From Noviherbaspirillum aridicola (lineage in GTDB: Bacteria > Pseudomonadota > Gammaproteobacteria > Burkholderiales > Burkholderiaceae_D): 64,000 nucleotides of DNA. The translations under genes were made by a program, and so were the position numbers. The notes under the pieces were generated by a model. The model had not been told where the DNA came from. It made no database searches and saw nothing but the letters and a program-made list of their open reading frames with translations. The DNA is taken from positions 1 through 64,000 of the forward strand of contig NZ_BPMK01000003.1 of the NCBI RefSeq assembly GCF_019656455.1. The letters run 5' to 3'. Positions 41,000 through 49,617 of the stretch are shown here, piece after piece; positions within the stretch are counted from its first letter, which is position 1, and each line of letters starts with the position of its first letter.

Positions 41000-41629
41000 A
41001 TGAAACTCATCGGCATGCTCGACTCCCCTTATGTGCGCCGCGTGGCGGTCTCGCTGCAACTGCTCGGCCTGCGTTTCGAACATGAGGCGCTGTCGGTGTT
41101 TCGCACCTTCGAGCAGTTCCGGCAGATCAACCCCGTGGTGAAGGCGCCGACGCTGGTGTGTGACGACGGCGGCATCCTGCTCGACTCCACCCTGATTCTC
41201 CAGTACGCCGAAGCGCTTGCCGGACGCAGCCTGCTGCCGACGGCCCTGCCGGCACTGCAGCGGGAACTGAAGATTATCGGTCTGGCGCTGGCCGCCTGCG
41301 AAAAGGCGGTGCAGATCGTCTATGAGCATGAATTGCGGCCGGCCGAGAAGCTGCATCAGCCCTGGGTGGACCGCGTCCACGCGCAGTTGCTGTCGGCCTG
41401 GCGGATGCTGGAAGAGGAGGCGCTGCGGGCGCCGCTGCCGGTGACGAGCGCGACCATGTCGCAGGCCGGCGTCAGCGTCGCGGTGGCGTGGCAATTCACG
41501 CAGCAGATGTTGCCGGGGGCGGTGCCGGCCGGGGACTTTCCGGTGCTCGCCGCCTGGTCCGCCCGGGCGGAGGCGCTGCCCGAATTCCAGGCGGCGCCGC
41601 ACGGCCTCGGGACCGTGCGGGCCGGGTGA
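41000..41629 (+). CDS. Glutathione S-transferase family protein
   Basis: The 209-residue protein has the thioredoxin-like N-terminal domain MKLIGMLDSPYVRRVAVSLQLLGL, where the Ser/Tyr near residue 9-11 is the likely glutathione-activating residue. The cis-Pro block is VVKAPTLVCDDGGILLDSTLILQYAE, with Asp-Ser as in GSTs binding the gamma-glutamyl group. An all-helical C-terminal domain follows. Substrate unknown. Its end touches ybeD, with the stop codons at 41629 and 41630 back to back. Confidence 0.9.
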   Translation: MKLIGMLDSPYVRRVAVSLQLLGLRFEHEALSVFRTFEQFRQINPVVKAPTLVCDDGGILLDSTLILQYAEALAGRSLLPTALPALQRELKIIGLALAACEKAVQIVYEHELRPAEKLHQPWVDRVHAQLLSAWRMLEEEALRAPLPVTSATMSQAGVSVAVAWQFTQQMLPGAVPAGDFPVLAAWSARAEALPEFQAAPHGLGTVRAG

Positions 41630-41899
41630 TTACAGCACCACCTTCACCATCGGATGCGAGCTCAGCTCCCGATACAGGTTATCGAGCTGCTCGCGGCTGG
41701 TGGCGACCACGGTGACGGTCAGCGACAGATAGGTGCCCTTGGACGAGGGCCGCATTTCCATCTTGCCAGCGTGGAAGTCGGGGTCGTGGCGGGTGACGAC
41801 CTCGACCATGGTTTCTGCAAAATTGTCCTGCATCAGCCCCATGATCTTGATGGGGAAGTCGCTCGGATATTCGATGAGGGTATCGGTGGGAGTGGTCAT
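41630..41899 (-). CDS. ybeD: YbeD/DUF493 family protein
   Basis: The 89-residue protein has the small alpha/beta ACT-like fold of YbeD: IEYPSDFPIKIMGLMQDNF, SSKGTYLSLTVTVVATSREQLDNLYRELSSHPMVKVVL. The family is of unknown function but is almost always encoded just upstream of lipB. Here dat is upstream as usual, while lipB is 20 kb further along in the same orientation. The ATG at 41899 is used; the next upstream ATG would add 17 unlikely residues. Confidence 0.93.
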   Translation of the reverse strand: MTTPTDTLIEYPSDFPIKIMGLMQDNFAETMVEVVTRHDPDFHAGKMEMRPSSKGTYLSLTVTVVATSREQLDNLYRELSSHPMVKVVL

Positions 41900-41974
41900 G
41901 ATGGTGTGGCGCGCGACGCGGTTGCCGCGCCGCGCCGCCGAAGAAGGCACGCGCCCTGGCGCAATGCGCGTATT

Positions 41975-42823
41975 TTACGCCTTCCTCGCCTCCACATAGG
42001 CCGCATGCAGCGCCCGGAAGACCGGGCCGGGGCGGCCGTCGCCGACCGGGCGTCCGTCGATGCTCGCCACCGCCAGCACTTCCTTGCTCGCCGACGACAG
42101 CATCACTTCATCGGCCTGCATGACTTCCTCGCGGCTGATGCGGCGCGATTCGAACGGTATGCCGCGCGCCGCGCACAATTCCTCGATGAAGCCGTAGCGT
42201 ATGCCTTCCAGGATCAGCTCGTCGCGCGGCGGCGCCATCATCTTGCCGTCCTTCACCACCCACACATTCGACGACGAGCCTTCGCTCAGCCAGCCGTCGC
42301 GGAACTGGATCACCTCGGCCGCATCGTGCTCGACCGCGTACTGCGCGGCGAGGACATTGCCGAGCAGGGAAATGGACTTGATGTCGCAATGCAGCCAGCG
42401 CTTGTCTTCCATGGTCACGCAGGCCACGCCGTTCTCCACCGCCTGCGCCGACGGAAGCGTCATCGGGTTGGTCATGATGAAGACCGTCGGCGTCACCGCT
42501 TCCTTCGGAAACGCATGGCCGCGTTTCGCGACGCCGCGCGTCACCTGCAGATAGATCAGCTGATCGTCGGACGGGTGGGCGTGCGCCACCTTGCCGATCA
42601 GCGCCATCCATTCCTCCTCGCTGTGCGGATTTGTAATCGACACCGCCTTCAGGCTGCGGAACAGGCGGGCGAGATGCTGCTTCGCACGGAATAACTTTCT
42701 TGCATACATCGGCACGACTTCATAGATGCCGTCGCCGAAGATGAAGCCGCGGTCGAGCACCGGGATGCGCGCCTCCGACAGCGGAGTCAGGGTGCCGTTG
42801 AGGTAGACGAGGGGGTCTTGCAT
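41975..42823 (-). CDS. dat: D-amino-acid aminotransferase (class IV PLP enzyme)
   Basis: This class IV aminotransferase makes or uses D-alanine and D-glutamate, linked to peptidoglycan precursors. The 282-residue protein has LDRGFIFGDGIYEVVPMYARKLF at the N-terminus and the PLP lysine in HCDIKSISLLGNVLAAQYA (near residue 150). It also has the glutamate loop EVIQFRDGWLSEGSSSNVWVV and EVMLSSASKEVLAV. It stands between dacA and ybeD in the conventional order. Confidence 0.93.
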   Translation of the reverse strand: MQDPLVYLNGTLTPLSEARIPVLDRGFIFGDGIYEVVPMYARKLFRAKQHLARLFRSLKAVSITNPHSEEEWMALIGKVAHAHPSDDQLIYLQVTRGVAKRGHAFPKEAVTPTVFIMTNPMTLPSAQAVENGVACVTMEDKRWLHCDIKSISLLGNVLAAQYAVEHDAAEVIQFRDGWLSEGSSSNVWVVKDGKMMAPPRDELILEGIRYGFIEELCAARGIPFESRRISREEVMQADEVMLSSASKEVLAVASIDGRPVGDGRPGPVFRALHAAYVEARKA

Positions 42824-42947
42824 GGTTGGAGCCTTTCGGGTGGGGAGAGCTTATTTTTGCACAGGCGGTGGCGGGTGATCATGCAAAAAAAGAATGGTTC
42901 GGCATGTTACGGAAAGCGTAGTGGCGCGTTCAGCCCGAAGAACCAGC

Positions 42948-43655
42948 ACGAAAGTAGGGCCGGCCTCCCTGCCGGCGCCAGTGGCGGCAGCGCGGAGAAA
43001 GAGCAAAGCCTCTCTCCGTATCCGGCGTGGTTTGTGCCGGCACGGAGGCCGGCACCACCTGGACCTGCACCCGAAAGTAGGGCCGGCCTCCGTGCCGGCC
43101 CCGCCGGCGGCAGCGCGAAGAAAGAACAAAGCCTTTCTGCGTATCCGGCGTGGTTTGTGCCGGCACGGAGGCCGGCACTACCTGGTCCACGAACGGAGAA
43201 CCTGCACCCGAAAGCAGGGCCGGCCTCCGTGCCGGCCCCGGCGGCGGCAGCGCGAAGAAAGAACAAAGCCCTTTCTCCGTATCCGGCGTGGTCTGTGCCG
43301 GCACGGAGGCCGGCACCACCTGGACCTGCACCCGAAAGTAGGGCCGGCCTCCGTGCCGGCCCCGGCGGCGGCAGCGCGAAGAAAGAGCAAAGCCTCTCTC
43401 CGTATCCGGCGTGGTTTGTGCCGGCACGGAGGCCGGCACCACCTGGTCCACGAACGGAGAACCTGCACCCGAAAGCAGGGCCGGCCTCCGTGCCGGCCCC
43501 GGCGGCGGCAGCGTGAAGAATGAACAAAGCCTTTCTCCGTATCCGGCTTGGTTTGTGCCGGCACGGAGGCCGGCACTACCTGGTCCACGAGCGGAGAACC
43601 TGCACCCGAAAGCAGGGCCGGCCTCCGTGCCGGCCACAACGGTGGCAGCGCGAAG
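42948..43655. repeat. Palindromic tandem-repeat array 1 (dat-dacA intergenic region)
   Basis: Six repeat starts (sequence CGAAAG followed by TAGGG or CAGGG) lie at about 42949, 43072, 43209, 43333, 43470 and 43607, a period of 123-124 or 137 bp depending on a 14-bp insert near CCACGAACGGAG. Each unit has a hairpin GGCCGGC-loop-GCCGGCC and, about 85 bp later, a second one with arms GTGCCGGC and GCCGGCAC around ACGGAG (43034, 43157, 43295, 43418, 43555). The array fills most of a 932-bp gap without genes. Both strands stay open in some frames because of the GC content; I do not regard these as coding. Confidence 0.93.
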
Positions 43656-43703
43656 AAAGAATCAAACCTCCTTCCCCCCCAATCCCCGCCAAACCCACCG
43701 CAC

Positions 43704-43731
43704 AAAAAAAACGGCAGCCCGGAGGCTGCCG
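43704..43731 (-). terminator. Intrinsic terminator of dacA
   Basis: On the minus strand CGGCAGCC and GGCTGCCG form an 8-bp stem with a 4-nt loop, followed by eight T. It sits 25 nt downstream of the dacA stop and separates dacA from dat. Confidence 0.93.
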
Positions 43732-43755
43732 CACACACATCCTGCGATCAGACGA

Positions 43756-44904
43756 TCACTTCATCCAGAGCCGTACCGAATCCACCGCACGGCCGAAGAT
43801 GCTGGCCTGGTTCACCTGTTCCAGCGCCACCACCGGCAGCTCGGTCAGCGGCTTGCCGTCGACGACCATCTTCAGGGTGCCGACCCTGGTGTTCTGGTTG
43901 ACGGGCGCGACCAGCGGGTCGGTGCGCTCGAGTACCGGCTTCATCTTGTCGGCCACGCCCTTGGGCACGGTGACGAAGACGTCGCGGGTGAAGCCGATCT
44001 TGACCTGGTTCTGCGAACCCTTCCAGACTTCCGGCGTGGCCACCGGCTGGCCCTTCGCGTACAGGCGCACGGTGTCGAAGTTCTGGAAGCCCCAGTTCAG
44101 CAGCTTCTGGCTTTCCTGCGCACGCACCTGATCGGAGACCGTGCCGAGCACCACCGACACCAGGCGGCGGTCGCCGCTCGGGCCGTTCGGGCGCTTGGCG
44201 GTGGAAATCAGGCAGTAGCCGGCGGCGGCGGTGTGGCCGGTCTTCATGCCGTCGACCGTCGGGTCCAGCCACAGCAGGCGGTTGCGGTTGGGCTGCTTGA
44301 TCTTGTTGTAGGTGAACTCCTTGGTGGAGTAGATCTTGTAGAAGTCCGGATGGTCGTTGACCATGCGCGTGGCGAGGATGGAAAGATCGCGCGCGGTGGT
44401 GTAGTTGTTGGGGTCGGGCAGGCCGTGCGGATTGGCGAAGCGCGTGTTCTTCATGCCCATGCGCTCGGCCTCGCGGTTCATCAGCACCACGAAGGCATCC
44501 TCGGTGCCGGCCACCGCTTCGGCCAGGGCCACGGCGGCGTCATTGCCGGACTGGACGATCAGGCCGTACAGCAGGTCGTTGACCGAAACCGGGGTGGCCG
44601 GATCGATGAACATCTTCGAGCTGCTCGGATCGACCTTCCATGCGCGCACGGAGACATTGACCATCTGGTTGATGTCGAGGCGCTTTTCCTTGAGCGCGGA
44701 AAAGGTCAGGTAGGCGGTCATGATCTTCACCAGCGAGGCCGGCTCGACCCGCATGTCGGGATCCTGGGCGGCGAGCTGCTGGCCGCTGGTCGCATCGAGC
44801 AGCAGCCAGGACTTGGCGGCGATCGTCGGAGGAGGAAGCGCCTGCGCGAATGCGACAGACACCGAGAAGGCAGCGGCTGCCAGGGCAGCTAGAAGTTTTT
44901 TCAT
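43756..44904 (-). CDS. dacA: D-alanyl-D-alanine carboxypeptidase (PBP5/6 family)
   Basis: DacA trims pentapeptide stems in the periplasm. The 382-residue protein has a signal peptide (LLAALAAAAFSVSVAFA) and the three active-site motifs: SxxK in PASLVKIMTAYL, SGN in IVQSGNDAAVALAE, and KTG in VDGMKTGHTAAAGYCLI. A C-terminal beta domain ends in an amphipathic helix (FGRAVDSVRLWMK) for membrane attachment. It is followed by an intrinsic terminator and repeat array 1. Confidence 0.97.
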   Translation of the reverse strand: MKKLLAALAAAAFSVSVAFAQALPPPTIAAKSWLLLDATSGQQLAAQDPDMRVEPASLVKIMTAYLTFSALKEKRLDINQMVNVSVRAWKVDPSSSKMFIDPATPVSVNDLLYGLIVQSGNDAAVALAEAVAGTEDAFVVLMNREAERMGMKNTRFANPHGLPDPNNYTTARDLSILATRMVNDHPDFYKIYSTKEFTYNKIKQPNRNRLLWLDPTVDGMKTGHTAAAGYCLISTAKRPNGPSGDRRLVSVVLGTVSDQVRAQESQKLLNWGFQNFDTVRLYAKGQPVATPEVWKGSQNQVKIGFTRDVFVTVPKGVADKMKPVLERTDPLVAPVNQNTRVGTLKMVVDGKPLTELPVVALEQVNQASIFGRAVDSVRLWMK

Positions 44905-44961
44905 GGGCGTAGCGTTGAAATACCGCCAGGGCGGCGGATGACAAGGGAAAACAAGGACCGA

Positions 44962-44967
44962 ATTATA
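44962..44967 (-). promoter_or_regulatory. -10-like TATAAT upstream of dacA
   Basis: A perfect TATAAT on the minus strand lies 57 nt upstream of the dacA ATG. The region 17 nt further upstream has no good TTGACA match, so confidence is limited. Confidence 0.4.
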
Positions 44968-45038
44968 GCGGCGCCGACTTGCCCCTCAGACAGATTCCGT
45001 ATTCTTTGCCAGAACCAAAATCATTTCTTTCAAGAAAG

Positions 45039-45662
45039 TCAGCGATGCCAGCTTTCGACCACGAAATTCTTAATGTGTTGCAATTTGCGGTGAAAAAAAT
45101 GATCGGCGCCCGGAATGACCAGCACAGGCAGCTCCTGCGGCCGCGCCCAGTCGAGCACGTCGGACAGCGGTATGGTCTCGTCATACTCGCCGTGGACGAG
45201 CAGGGTATTGGCGGGAACGGGCGGCACTTCCCATTTGCCGGCGGCGGTGCCGACCAGGACCAGGCGCTCGGCCGGCGTGCCGGCTTCGGTCAGGCGCTGC
45301 TGCAGCCGGGACTGCACGACGGTGCCGAAAGAGAAACCCGACAGCGCGACCGGCACGCCGGGATACTGTTCCCGCATGTAGGCCAGCAGCGCGGCCATGT
45401 CGTCGGTCTCGCCGCGGCCTTCGTCGTACTTGCCCTCGGACTTGCCGACGCCGCGGAAGTTGATGCGGGCGGCGGCATAGCCGAGCGCGACGAAGGCGCG
45501 CGCCAGCGTCTGCGCCACCTTGTTGTCCATCGTGCCGCCGTACAGCGGATGCGGATGCGCGACCAGCGCGATGCCGCGCGGCGCGTCATCGGGCAGGTCG
45601 AGCGCGCCTTCGAGCGCACCGGCGGGGCCGGCGAGGGTGAAGCGGCGGGTCTGCGCGTTCAT
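45039..45662 (-). CDS. Alpha/beta hydrolase, small-serine-hydrolase type
   Basis: The 207-residue protein has the oxyanion block VAHPHPLYGGTMDNKVAQTL and the nucleophile in VALSGFSFGTVVQ (G-F-S-F-G). The acid is within VHGEYDETIPLSD, and the His is in IPGADHFFHRKL. This HPHPLYGG family is common in proteobacteria but lacks a defined substrate. The ATG overlaps the stop of the upstream ferredoxin gene (ATGA), so the two are coupled. Confidence 0.88.
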   Translation of the reverse strand: MNAQTRRFTLAGPAGALEGALDLPDDAPRGIALVAHPHPLYGGTMDNKVAQTLARAFVALGYAAARINFRGVGKSEGKYDEGRGETDDMAALLAYMREQYPGVPVALSGFSFGTVVQSRLQQRLTEAGTPAERLVLVGTAAGKWEVPPVPANTLLVHGEYDETIPLSDVLDWARPQELPVLVIPGADHFFHRKLQHIKNFVVESWHR

Positions 45663-45976
45663 ATCTTCAGGCGCTCCACCGGGCGGCCGTTGACCAGGTG
45701 CTCGTCGATGATCTCGTCGATGTCTTCCTTGTCGACATAGGTGTACCAGGTGCCTTCCGGGTAGATCACCATCACCGGGCCCTCCTCGCAGCGGTCGAGG
45801 CAGCCCGCCTTGTTGATGCGGACCTTGCCCTGGCCGGAGAGGCCGAGCTGCTTGACGCGGGCTTTCGCGTGTTCCTGGGCGGCCTGCGCGCCCTTGTCGG
45901 CGCAGCAGGGACGGCCTTCTTCGCGGTGGTTCAGGCAAAAGAAGACATGGTGTTGGTAATACGGCTTGTCTGACAT
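45659..45976 (-). CDS. Thioredoxin-like [2Fe-2S] ferredoxin
   Basis: The 105-residue protein has four cysteines spaced as in the thioredoxin-fold [2Fe-2S] ferredoxins: HHVFFCLNHREEGRPCC near the N-terminus, and NKAGCLDRCEEGPVMVIYPEGTWY. It would carry electrons to an unknown partner. It is translationally coupled to the hydrolase gene that follows. Confidence 0.92.
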   Translation of the reverse strand: MSDKPYYQHHVFFCLNHREEGRPCCADKGAQAAQEHAKARVKQLGLSGQGKVRINKAGCLDRCEEGPVMVIYPEGTWYTYVDKEDIDEIIDEHLVNGRPVERLKI

Positions 45977-46058
45977 GTCGGTGCAGGGAGGGATGCGCGA
46001 GGAAAGAGCGCATGATACACCCGGCGCGCGGGCCTTTCAGGCGGGGCGCAGGGCGCGG

Positions 46059-47225
46059 CTAGCGATGGGTGGCGGATGTCCTGCGCCGGTGCATCGGATG
46101 CAGCAGGAACCAGAGCGCGAACACCGGCCAGCACACCGACAGGAAGTGCGCGGCGCCGTTGAAGTTGAGGAATTTGCCCTGGGTCCAGGCCTGCAGCGTG
46201 GCCACGAAATACGGGTTGGCGGGCACCAGGTTGATGATGGCCAGCCCGACCAGCAGGCAGGCCACCGCGAGGCGGCGCTGGGCCACGGCCGGCGCATAGG
46301 CCAGCCCGCTCATCATCAGCGCGCCGATCACCAGCCCGCCCTTGGCGCCGGGCGTGAGCCAGGCCAGCGCATTGGCGGGCGTAAACAGCACCGCGTTGGC
46401 GAGCGCCTTGGCGACCAGCGCCGCCAGCGCCAGCGCCGTCACCAGCAGTGCCGTCGGCGCCTGCTTGCGCAGCAGGCATGACATGGTCAGCAGCGCGCCG
46501 CACATGCCGAAGCCGGTGATCAGGATCTCCGCCAGCCAGTAGTCCTGCACGTCGAGCCCGAGCCCGGGCGCCAGCAGCGCCGCAAGGTCGATGTCGGTCT
46601 CGCTCCAGTCCGACAGCCATTCCGACAGGATCGGCAGCAGCTGGCCGTGGCCGAACAGGTAACCCTGCGGATAGATCTGCGCCAGCGGCCACAGCCCGAG
46701 CACGATCAGCCCGCGTCCCGCCTCCGGCACGAACCAGTTGCGCCGCAGCCGCACCAGCCGGCTCTGTTCGAGAAAGGTGCGGGTCAGCAGCAATCCGGCG
46801 AGGCTGCCGGCGACGGAGCCGCTGGCATTGGTGATGAAATCGAGATTGGACGACACGCGGTTGGGCAGGAAGGTCTGCACCGCCTCGAGCGAGCCGGACA
46901 GCAGCATGCCGCCCGCGATCGCGATGGCCGCCGCGCCCGCGCCGCGCACGGCGGGGTAGAGCGCGAACACGATCAGCGCGCCGAACGGCATGTAGCCGAT
47001 CACATTGGTCACCACGTCGAAGCCCGTCCAGTAATGGGGCAGCGGCATCAGCAGGAAACCCCACATCGGCAGCCCGATGTCCTGCCAGTTGGCGAACGGA
47101 TAGAGGCTGGCGTAGACGATGAGGAAGCCGTACATCAGCAGCCCGACGCGCGCGAAGGTCGACACCTGCGCGCTGTGGGCGCGGGCGTCGGCGTCGAGCG
47201 GCTGGTTGTCGTCGTGCGGAGCCAT
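46059..47225 (-). CDS. VanZ-family membrane protein
   Basis: The 388-residue protein is an integral membrane protein with about ten hydrophobic segments. The VanZ-like domain is near the N-terminus: YASLYPFANWQ, WTGFDVVTNVIGYMPFGALIVFAL and LSGSLEAVQTFLPNRVSSNLDFITNASGSVAGSL. VanZ relates to teicoplanin resistance in Gram-positives, but most homologues are uncharacterised. The C-terminal half adds further helices. It is the last gene of the leftward MCE transporter group, 57 nt behind the lipoprotein gene. Confidence 0.87.
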   Translation of the reverse strand: MAPHDDNQPLDADARAHSAQVSTFARVGLLMYGFLIVYASLYPFANWQDIGLPMWGFLLMPLPHYWTGFDVVTNVIGYMPFGALIVFALYPAVRGAGAAAIAIAGGMLLSGSLEAVQTFLPNRVSSNLDFITNASGSVAGSLAGLLLTRTFLEQSRLVRLRRNWFVPEAGRGLIVLGLWPLAQIYPQGYLFGHGQLLPILSEWLSDWSETDIDLAALLAPGLGLDVQDYWLAEILITGFGMCGALLTMSCLLRKQAPTALLVTALALAALVAKALANAVLFTPANALAWLTPGAKGGLVIGALMMSGLAYAPAVAQRRLAVACLLVGLAIINLVPANPYFVATLQAWTQGKFLNFNGAAHFLSVCWPVFALWFLLHPMHRRRTSATHR

Positions 47226-47281
47226 GCGATGTGGGACGGAAACGGAAAGCCTATTCTCGCAGATGCGCCGCCCCCGGCAAG

Positions 47282-47890
47282 CTATTTCAGCGGCAGCGTG
47301 CCGAGCCAGGCGATCAGGTCGCCGGTCACGGCATCGGTGGCGGCGGCGAGCGCGGCCGCCCCGCCGCCGGCGTCGGCGCTGGGCGCCGGCACCTGCCGCG
47401 CGAAGGACTTGTGCGCCAGCAGCGTGCGTCCGCGGTAGACCGAGGCACGCAGGCTGACCTGGCCGCGGCTGGCCTCACGGCTGTCGAAGACCTGGCTGAA
47501 ATCATCGGTCTCCAGGCGCAGCACCGGCACGTTGAGCGCGCCCTCCGCCGCGGCCAGCGGTGCGCCGCCGGCGTCGGCGATGCGCGCCTTGATCCGCTGC
47601 AGCAGCAGCTGCGCGGGTGACATCGTCCAGCGCGCATTGGCATAGGGCAGGGGCTGCTGCGGCTGGTCGTAGTTGAGCCGGTAGAACATGCGGTTGCTGT
47701 CGAGCCAGGGCGGCGCGGCGACGGCGGCCACGGCCACCGGCGGCAGCGCGGGCAGTGCCTGTCGCGCGTGAGCGGGCAGGGGGCCGAGATCGTAGAGCGT
47801 CGGTCGCTGCGGCGCGCCGGCGCAGGCCGACAGCAGCGCGCAGCAGGCGGCCAGCAGCAGCGCGGCCGGCATGTGCGATCGGTTGCGCAT
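47282..47890 (-). CDS. PqiC/YmbA-like ABC-transport auxiliary lipoprotein
   Basis: The 202-residue protein has a lipobox (ALLSACAG, Cys near residue 23) and a PqiC-like domain: LYDLGPLP, PPWLDSNRMFYRLNYDQPQQPLPYANARWTMSP. Such lipoproteins work with MCE-domain transporters in the outer membrane. The ATG at 47890 has GAGGAAAA upstream; an in-frame ATG at 47911 also has an SD and would overlap the mce gene by 11 bp. It is the fourth gene of the transporter set. Confidence 0.88.
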   Translation of the reverse strand: MRNRSHMPAALLLAACCALLSACAGAPQRPTLYDLGPLPAHARQALPALPPVAVAAVAAPPWLDSNRMFYRLNYDQPQQPLPYANARWTMSPAQLLLQRIKARIADAGGAPLAAAEGALNVPVLRLETDDFSQVFDSREASRGQVSLRASVYRGRTLLAHKSFARQVPAPSADAGGGAAALAAATDAVTGDLIAWLGTLPLK

Positions 47891-47900
47891 GGTGTTTTCC

Positions 47901-48830
47901 TCAGTCTTCATTGAATCCGTCCTCTCCCGGTCCCGGCCGCGCCCGCGCGCCCCCGAACAGAATGCTTTGCGGGCGTTCGTTGAGATTGTCCAGCGTCCGG
48001 TTCAGCGAACGCAGCGTGACGCCGAGATCGGTGGTCAGCGGCGCCAGATCGTACTCCAGCCGTTCGGCCAGCATGCCGACCCGGTCCACGCTGTGGGTGA
48101 TCGAGGCGATCGGCCCGGTCGGCTGCTGCAGGCTGGTCGAGAGCCGGTCGAGATTGGTGAGCAGGCCGCTGGCGTCCCGCGACAGGGTATTGAGCGAGCC
48201 CAGCGTCTGCTGCGCCTGCGCCGTCAGCGCCGGCATGCGCTGCAGCGTCGGCTGCAGCTGGCGCGGAATGGCTTCGAGCTGGTTGGCGGCCGAGCCGATG
48301 GAGTCGAAGGCGGCGAGGATCTTTTCCTGGTTCTCCGGCTGCAGCAGGTTGTTGATGCGCTTGGCGACTTCCTCGGTCTGCTGCAGGATGGCCAGGCCGC
48401 GGTTCTGCAACTGGTCGAACAGGCTCGGCCGCATCTCGATGCGCGCGACCTTGTCCGGTCCGCTTTCGAGCTTGACCCGCTGGCTGCCGTCGTCGTCGAG
48501 CTGGATGTAGGCGATGCCGGTCACGCCCTGGTAGCCGAGCGTGGCGAAGGTCGAGCGGGTGATCGGCGTGTCCGGCCGCACGCTGATGTGCACCAGGATC
48601 TGGCCGACCACCTCCGGGTCGAAGCTGATGTCGTCCACCTTGCCGACGTCGAGTCCGCGATAGCGCACCGCCGCCTGCGGATTGAGGCCGGGGATCGATT
48701 GCTTGGTCGCGATCTGGTACGGCACGTACTCGACGCGGTCGCGGTTGAACCACAGCGCGACGAGTATCGCCGCGGCCAGCAGCGCGATGGTGAACAGGCC
48801 GGCGGCCAGGGCATGCGATTTATTTTCCAT
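47901..48830 (-). CDS. MCE-domain (MlaD-like) periplasmic substrate-binding protein
   Basis: The 309-residue protein has an N-terminal membrane anchor (ALAAGLFTIALLAAAILVALWF) and an MCE domain (IPGLNPQAAVRYRGLDVGKVDDISFD, STFATLGYQGVTGIAYIQLDDDG). A long helical C-terminal part (about 120-270) follows that in this family builds a barrel or needle for lipid transfer. It overlaps the ATPase gene by 11 bp. It resembles the MCE proteins of ATPase-permease-MCE-lipoprotein loci rather than the short MlaD. Confidence 0.93.
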   Translation of the reverse strand: MENKSHALAAGLFTIALLAAAILVALWFNRDRVEYVPYQIATKQSIPGLNPQAAVRYRGLDVGKVDDISFDPEVVGQILVHISVRPDTPITRSTFATLGYQGVTGIAYIQLDDDGSQRVKLESGPDKVARIEMRPSLFDQLQNRGLAILQQTEEVAKRINNLLQPENQEKILAAFDSIGSAANQLEAIPRQLQPTLQRMPALTAQAQQTLGSLNTLSRDASGLLTNLDRLSTSLQQPTGPIASITHSVDRVGMLAERLEYDLAPLTTDLGVTLRSLNRTLDNLNERPQSILFGGARARPGPGEDGFNED

Positions 48831-49617
48831 GATCGTGTTCCATTCGTTTCTCGCGCAGCACTTCCATTGCGCGCAACCCGCGGCCGCCGAGGAAGAAGCG
48901 TTCCACGAACGGATGCGGCAGCGCCACGATGCGCTCCGGCGTGTCCGCCGCGATCACCCGCTTCTCGGCCAGCACGGCGATGCGCGTGGACAGCGCGAAG
49001 AGCGTGTCGAGATCGTGCGTGACCATCACGACGGTGAGTTTCAGTTGCCGGTGCAGGCCGGCGATCAGTTCGACGAAGCTGTCCGACAGGTCCGGGTCGA
49101 GCCCGGCGGTCGGCTCGTCGAGAAACAGCAGCTCCGGTTCCAGCGCCAGCGCGCGCGCCAGCGCGACCCGCTTGACCATGCCGCCCGACAGGTCGGCCGG
49201 CATCTTCAGCGCGTCGGCGGGGGAGATGCCGACCATGCTCAGTTTCAGCAGGACGCTGTCGCGGATCAGGTCCTCCGGCAGCCGGTGCAGTTCCCGCATC
49301 GGCTGCGCCACGTTGTCGAAGGCGGTCAGCGCGGAGAACAGCGCGCCGTGCTGGAACAGCATGCCCCAGCGTGCGCGCAACTGGCGCCGGCGCTGTCCCA
49401 CCAGGCGGTTGATGTCTTCGCCGAACACGCGGACGTTGCCGCTCGCCGGCCGCTCCAGCCCGAGGATCTGGCGCAGCAGCGTGGTCTTGCCCGAGCCCGA
49501 GCCGCCGACCAGCGACAGGATCTCGCCCTGCTGCACGGTGAGGTCGAGATCCTGGTGCACCACCACGTCGCCGAAGCGGGTGCACAGCCTGTCGACCTGG
49601 ATGACCGGGCCCGCCAT
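48820..49617 (-). CDS. MlaF-like ABC transporter ATP-binding protein
   Basis: The 265-residue ATPase has Walker A VGGSGSGKTTLL (about 38-49), the Q-loop MLFQHGALF, signature LSGGMVKRVALARAL, Walker B ELLFLDEPTAGLD and the H-loop VMVTHDLDTL. It would power lipid transport between membranes with the adjacent MlaE-like permease and MCE protein. Its ATG overlaps the permease stop (TGATG). Confidence 0.95.
   Translation of the reverse strand: MAGPVIQVDRLCTRFGDVVVHQDLDLTVQQGEILSLVGGSGSGKTTLLRQILGLERPASGNVRVFGEDINRLVGQRRRQLRARWGMLFQHGALFSALTAFDNVAQPMRELHRLPEDLIRDSVLLKLSMVGISPADALKMPADLSGGMVKRVALARALALEPELLFLDEPTAGLDPDLSDSFVELIAGLHRQLKLTVVMVTHDLDTLFALSTRIAVLAEKRVIAADTPERIVALPHPFVERFFLGGRGLRAMEVLREKRMEHDHGK

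Noticed and set aside
42948-43655. Array 1 (and array 2) as a CRISPR array
   Set aside because: The sequences between the palindromes are themselves repeated rather than unique spacers, units are over 115 bp, and no cas gene is present.
42818-43740. Several 190-250-codon frames on both strands across repeat array 1
   Set aside because: All are translations of the tandem unit, present in several frames at once, without SD or recognisable domain.
45020-45035. CTTTC/GAAAG hairpin at the end of the hydrolase gene as a terminator
   Set aside because: The 5-bp AT-rich stem is too weak and there is no adjacent T-run.
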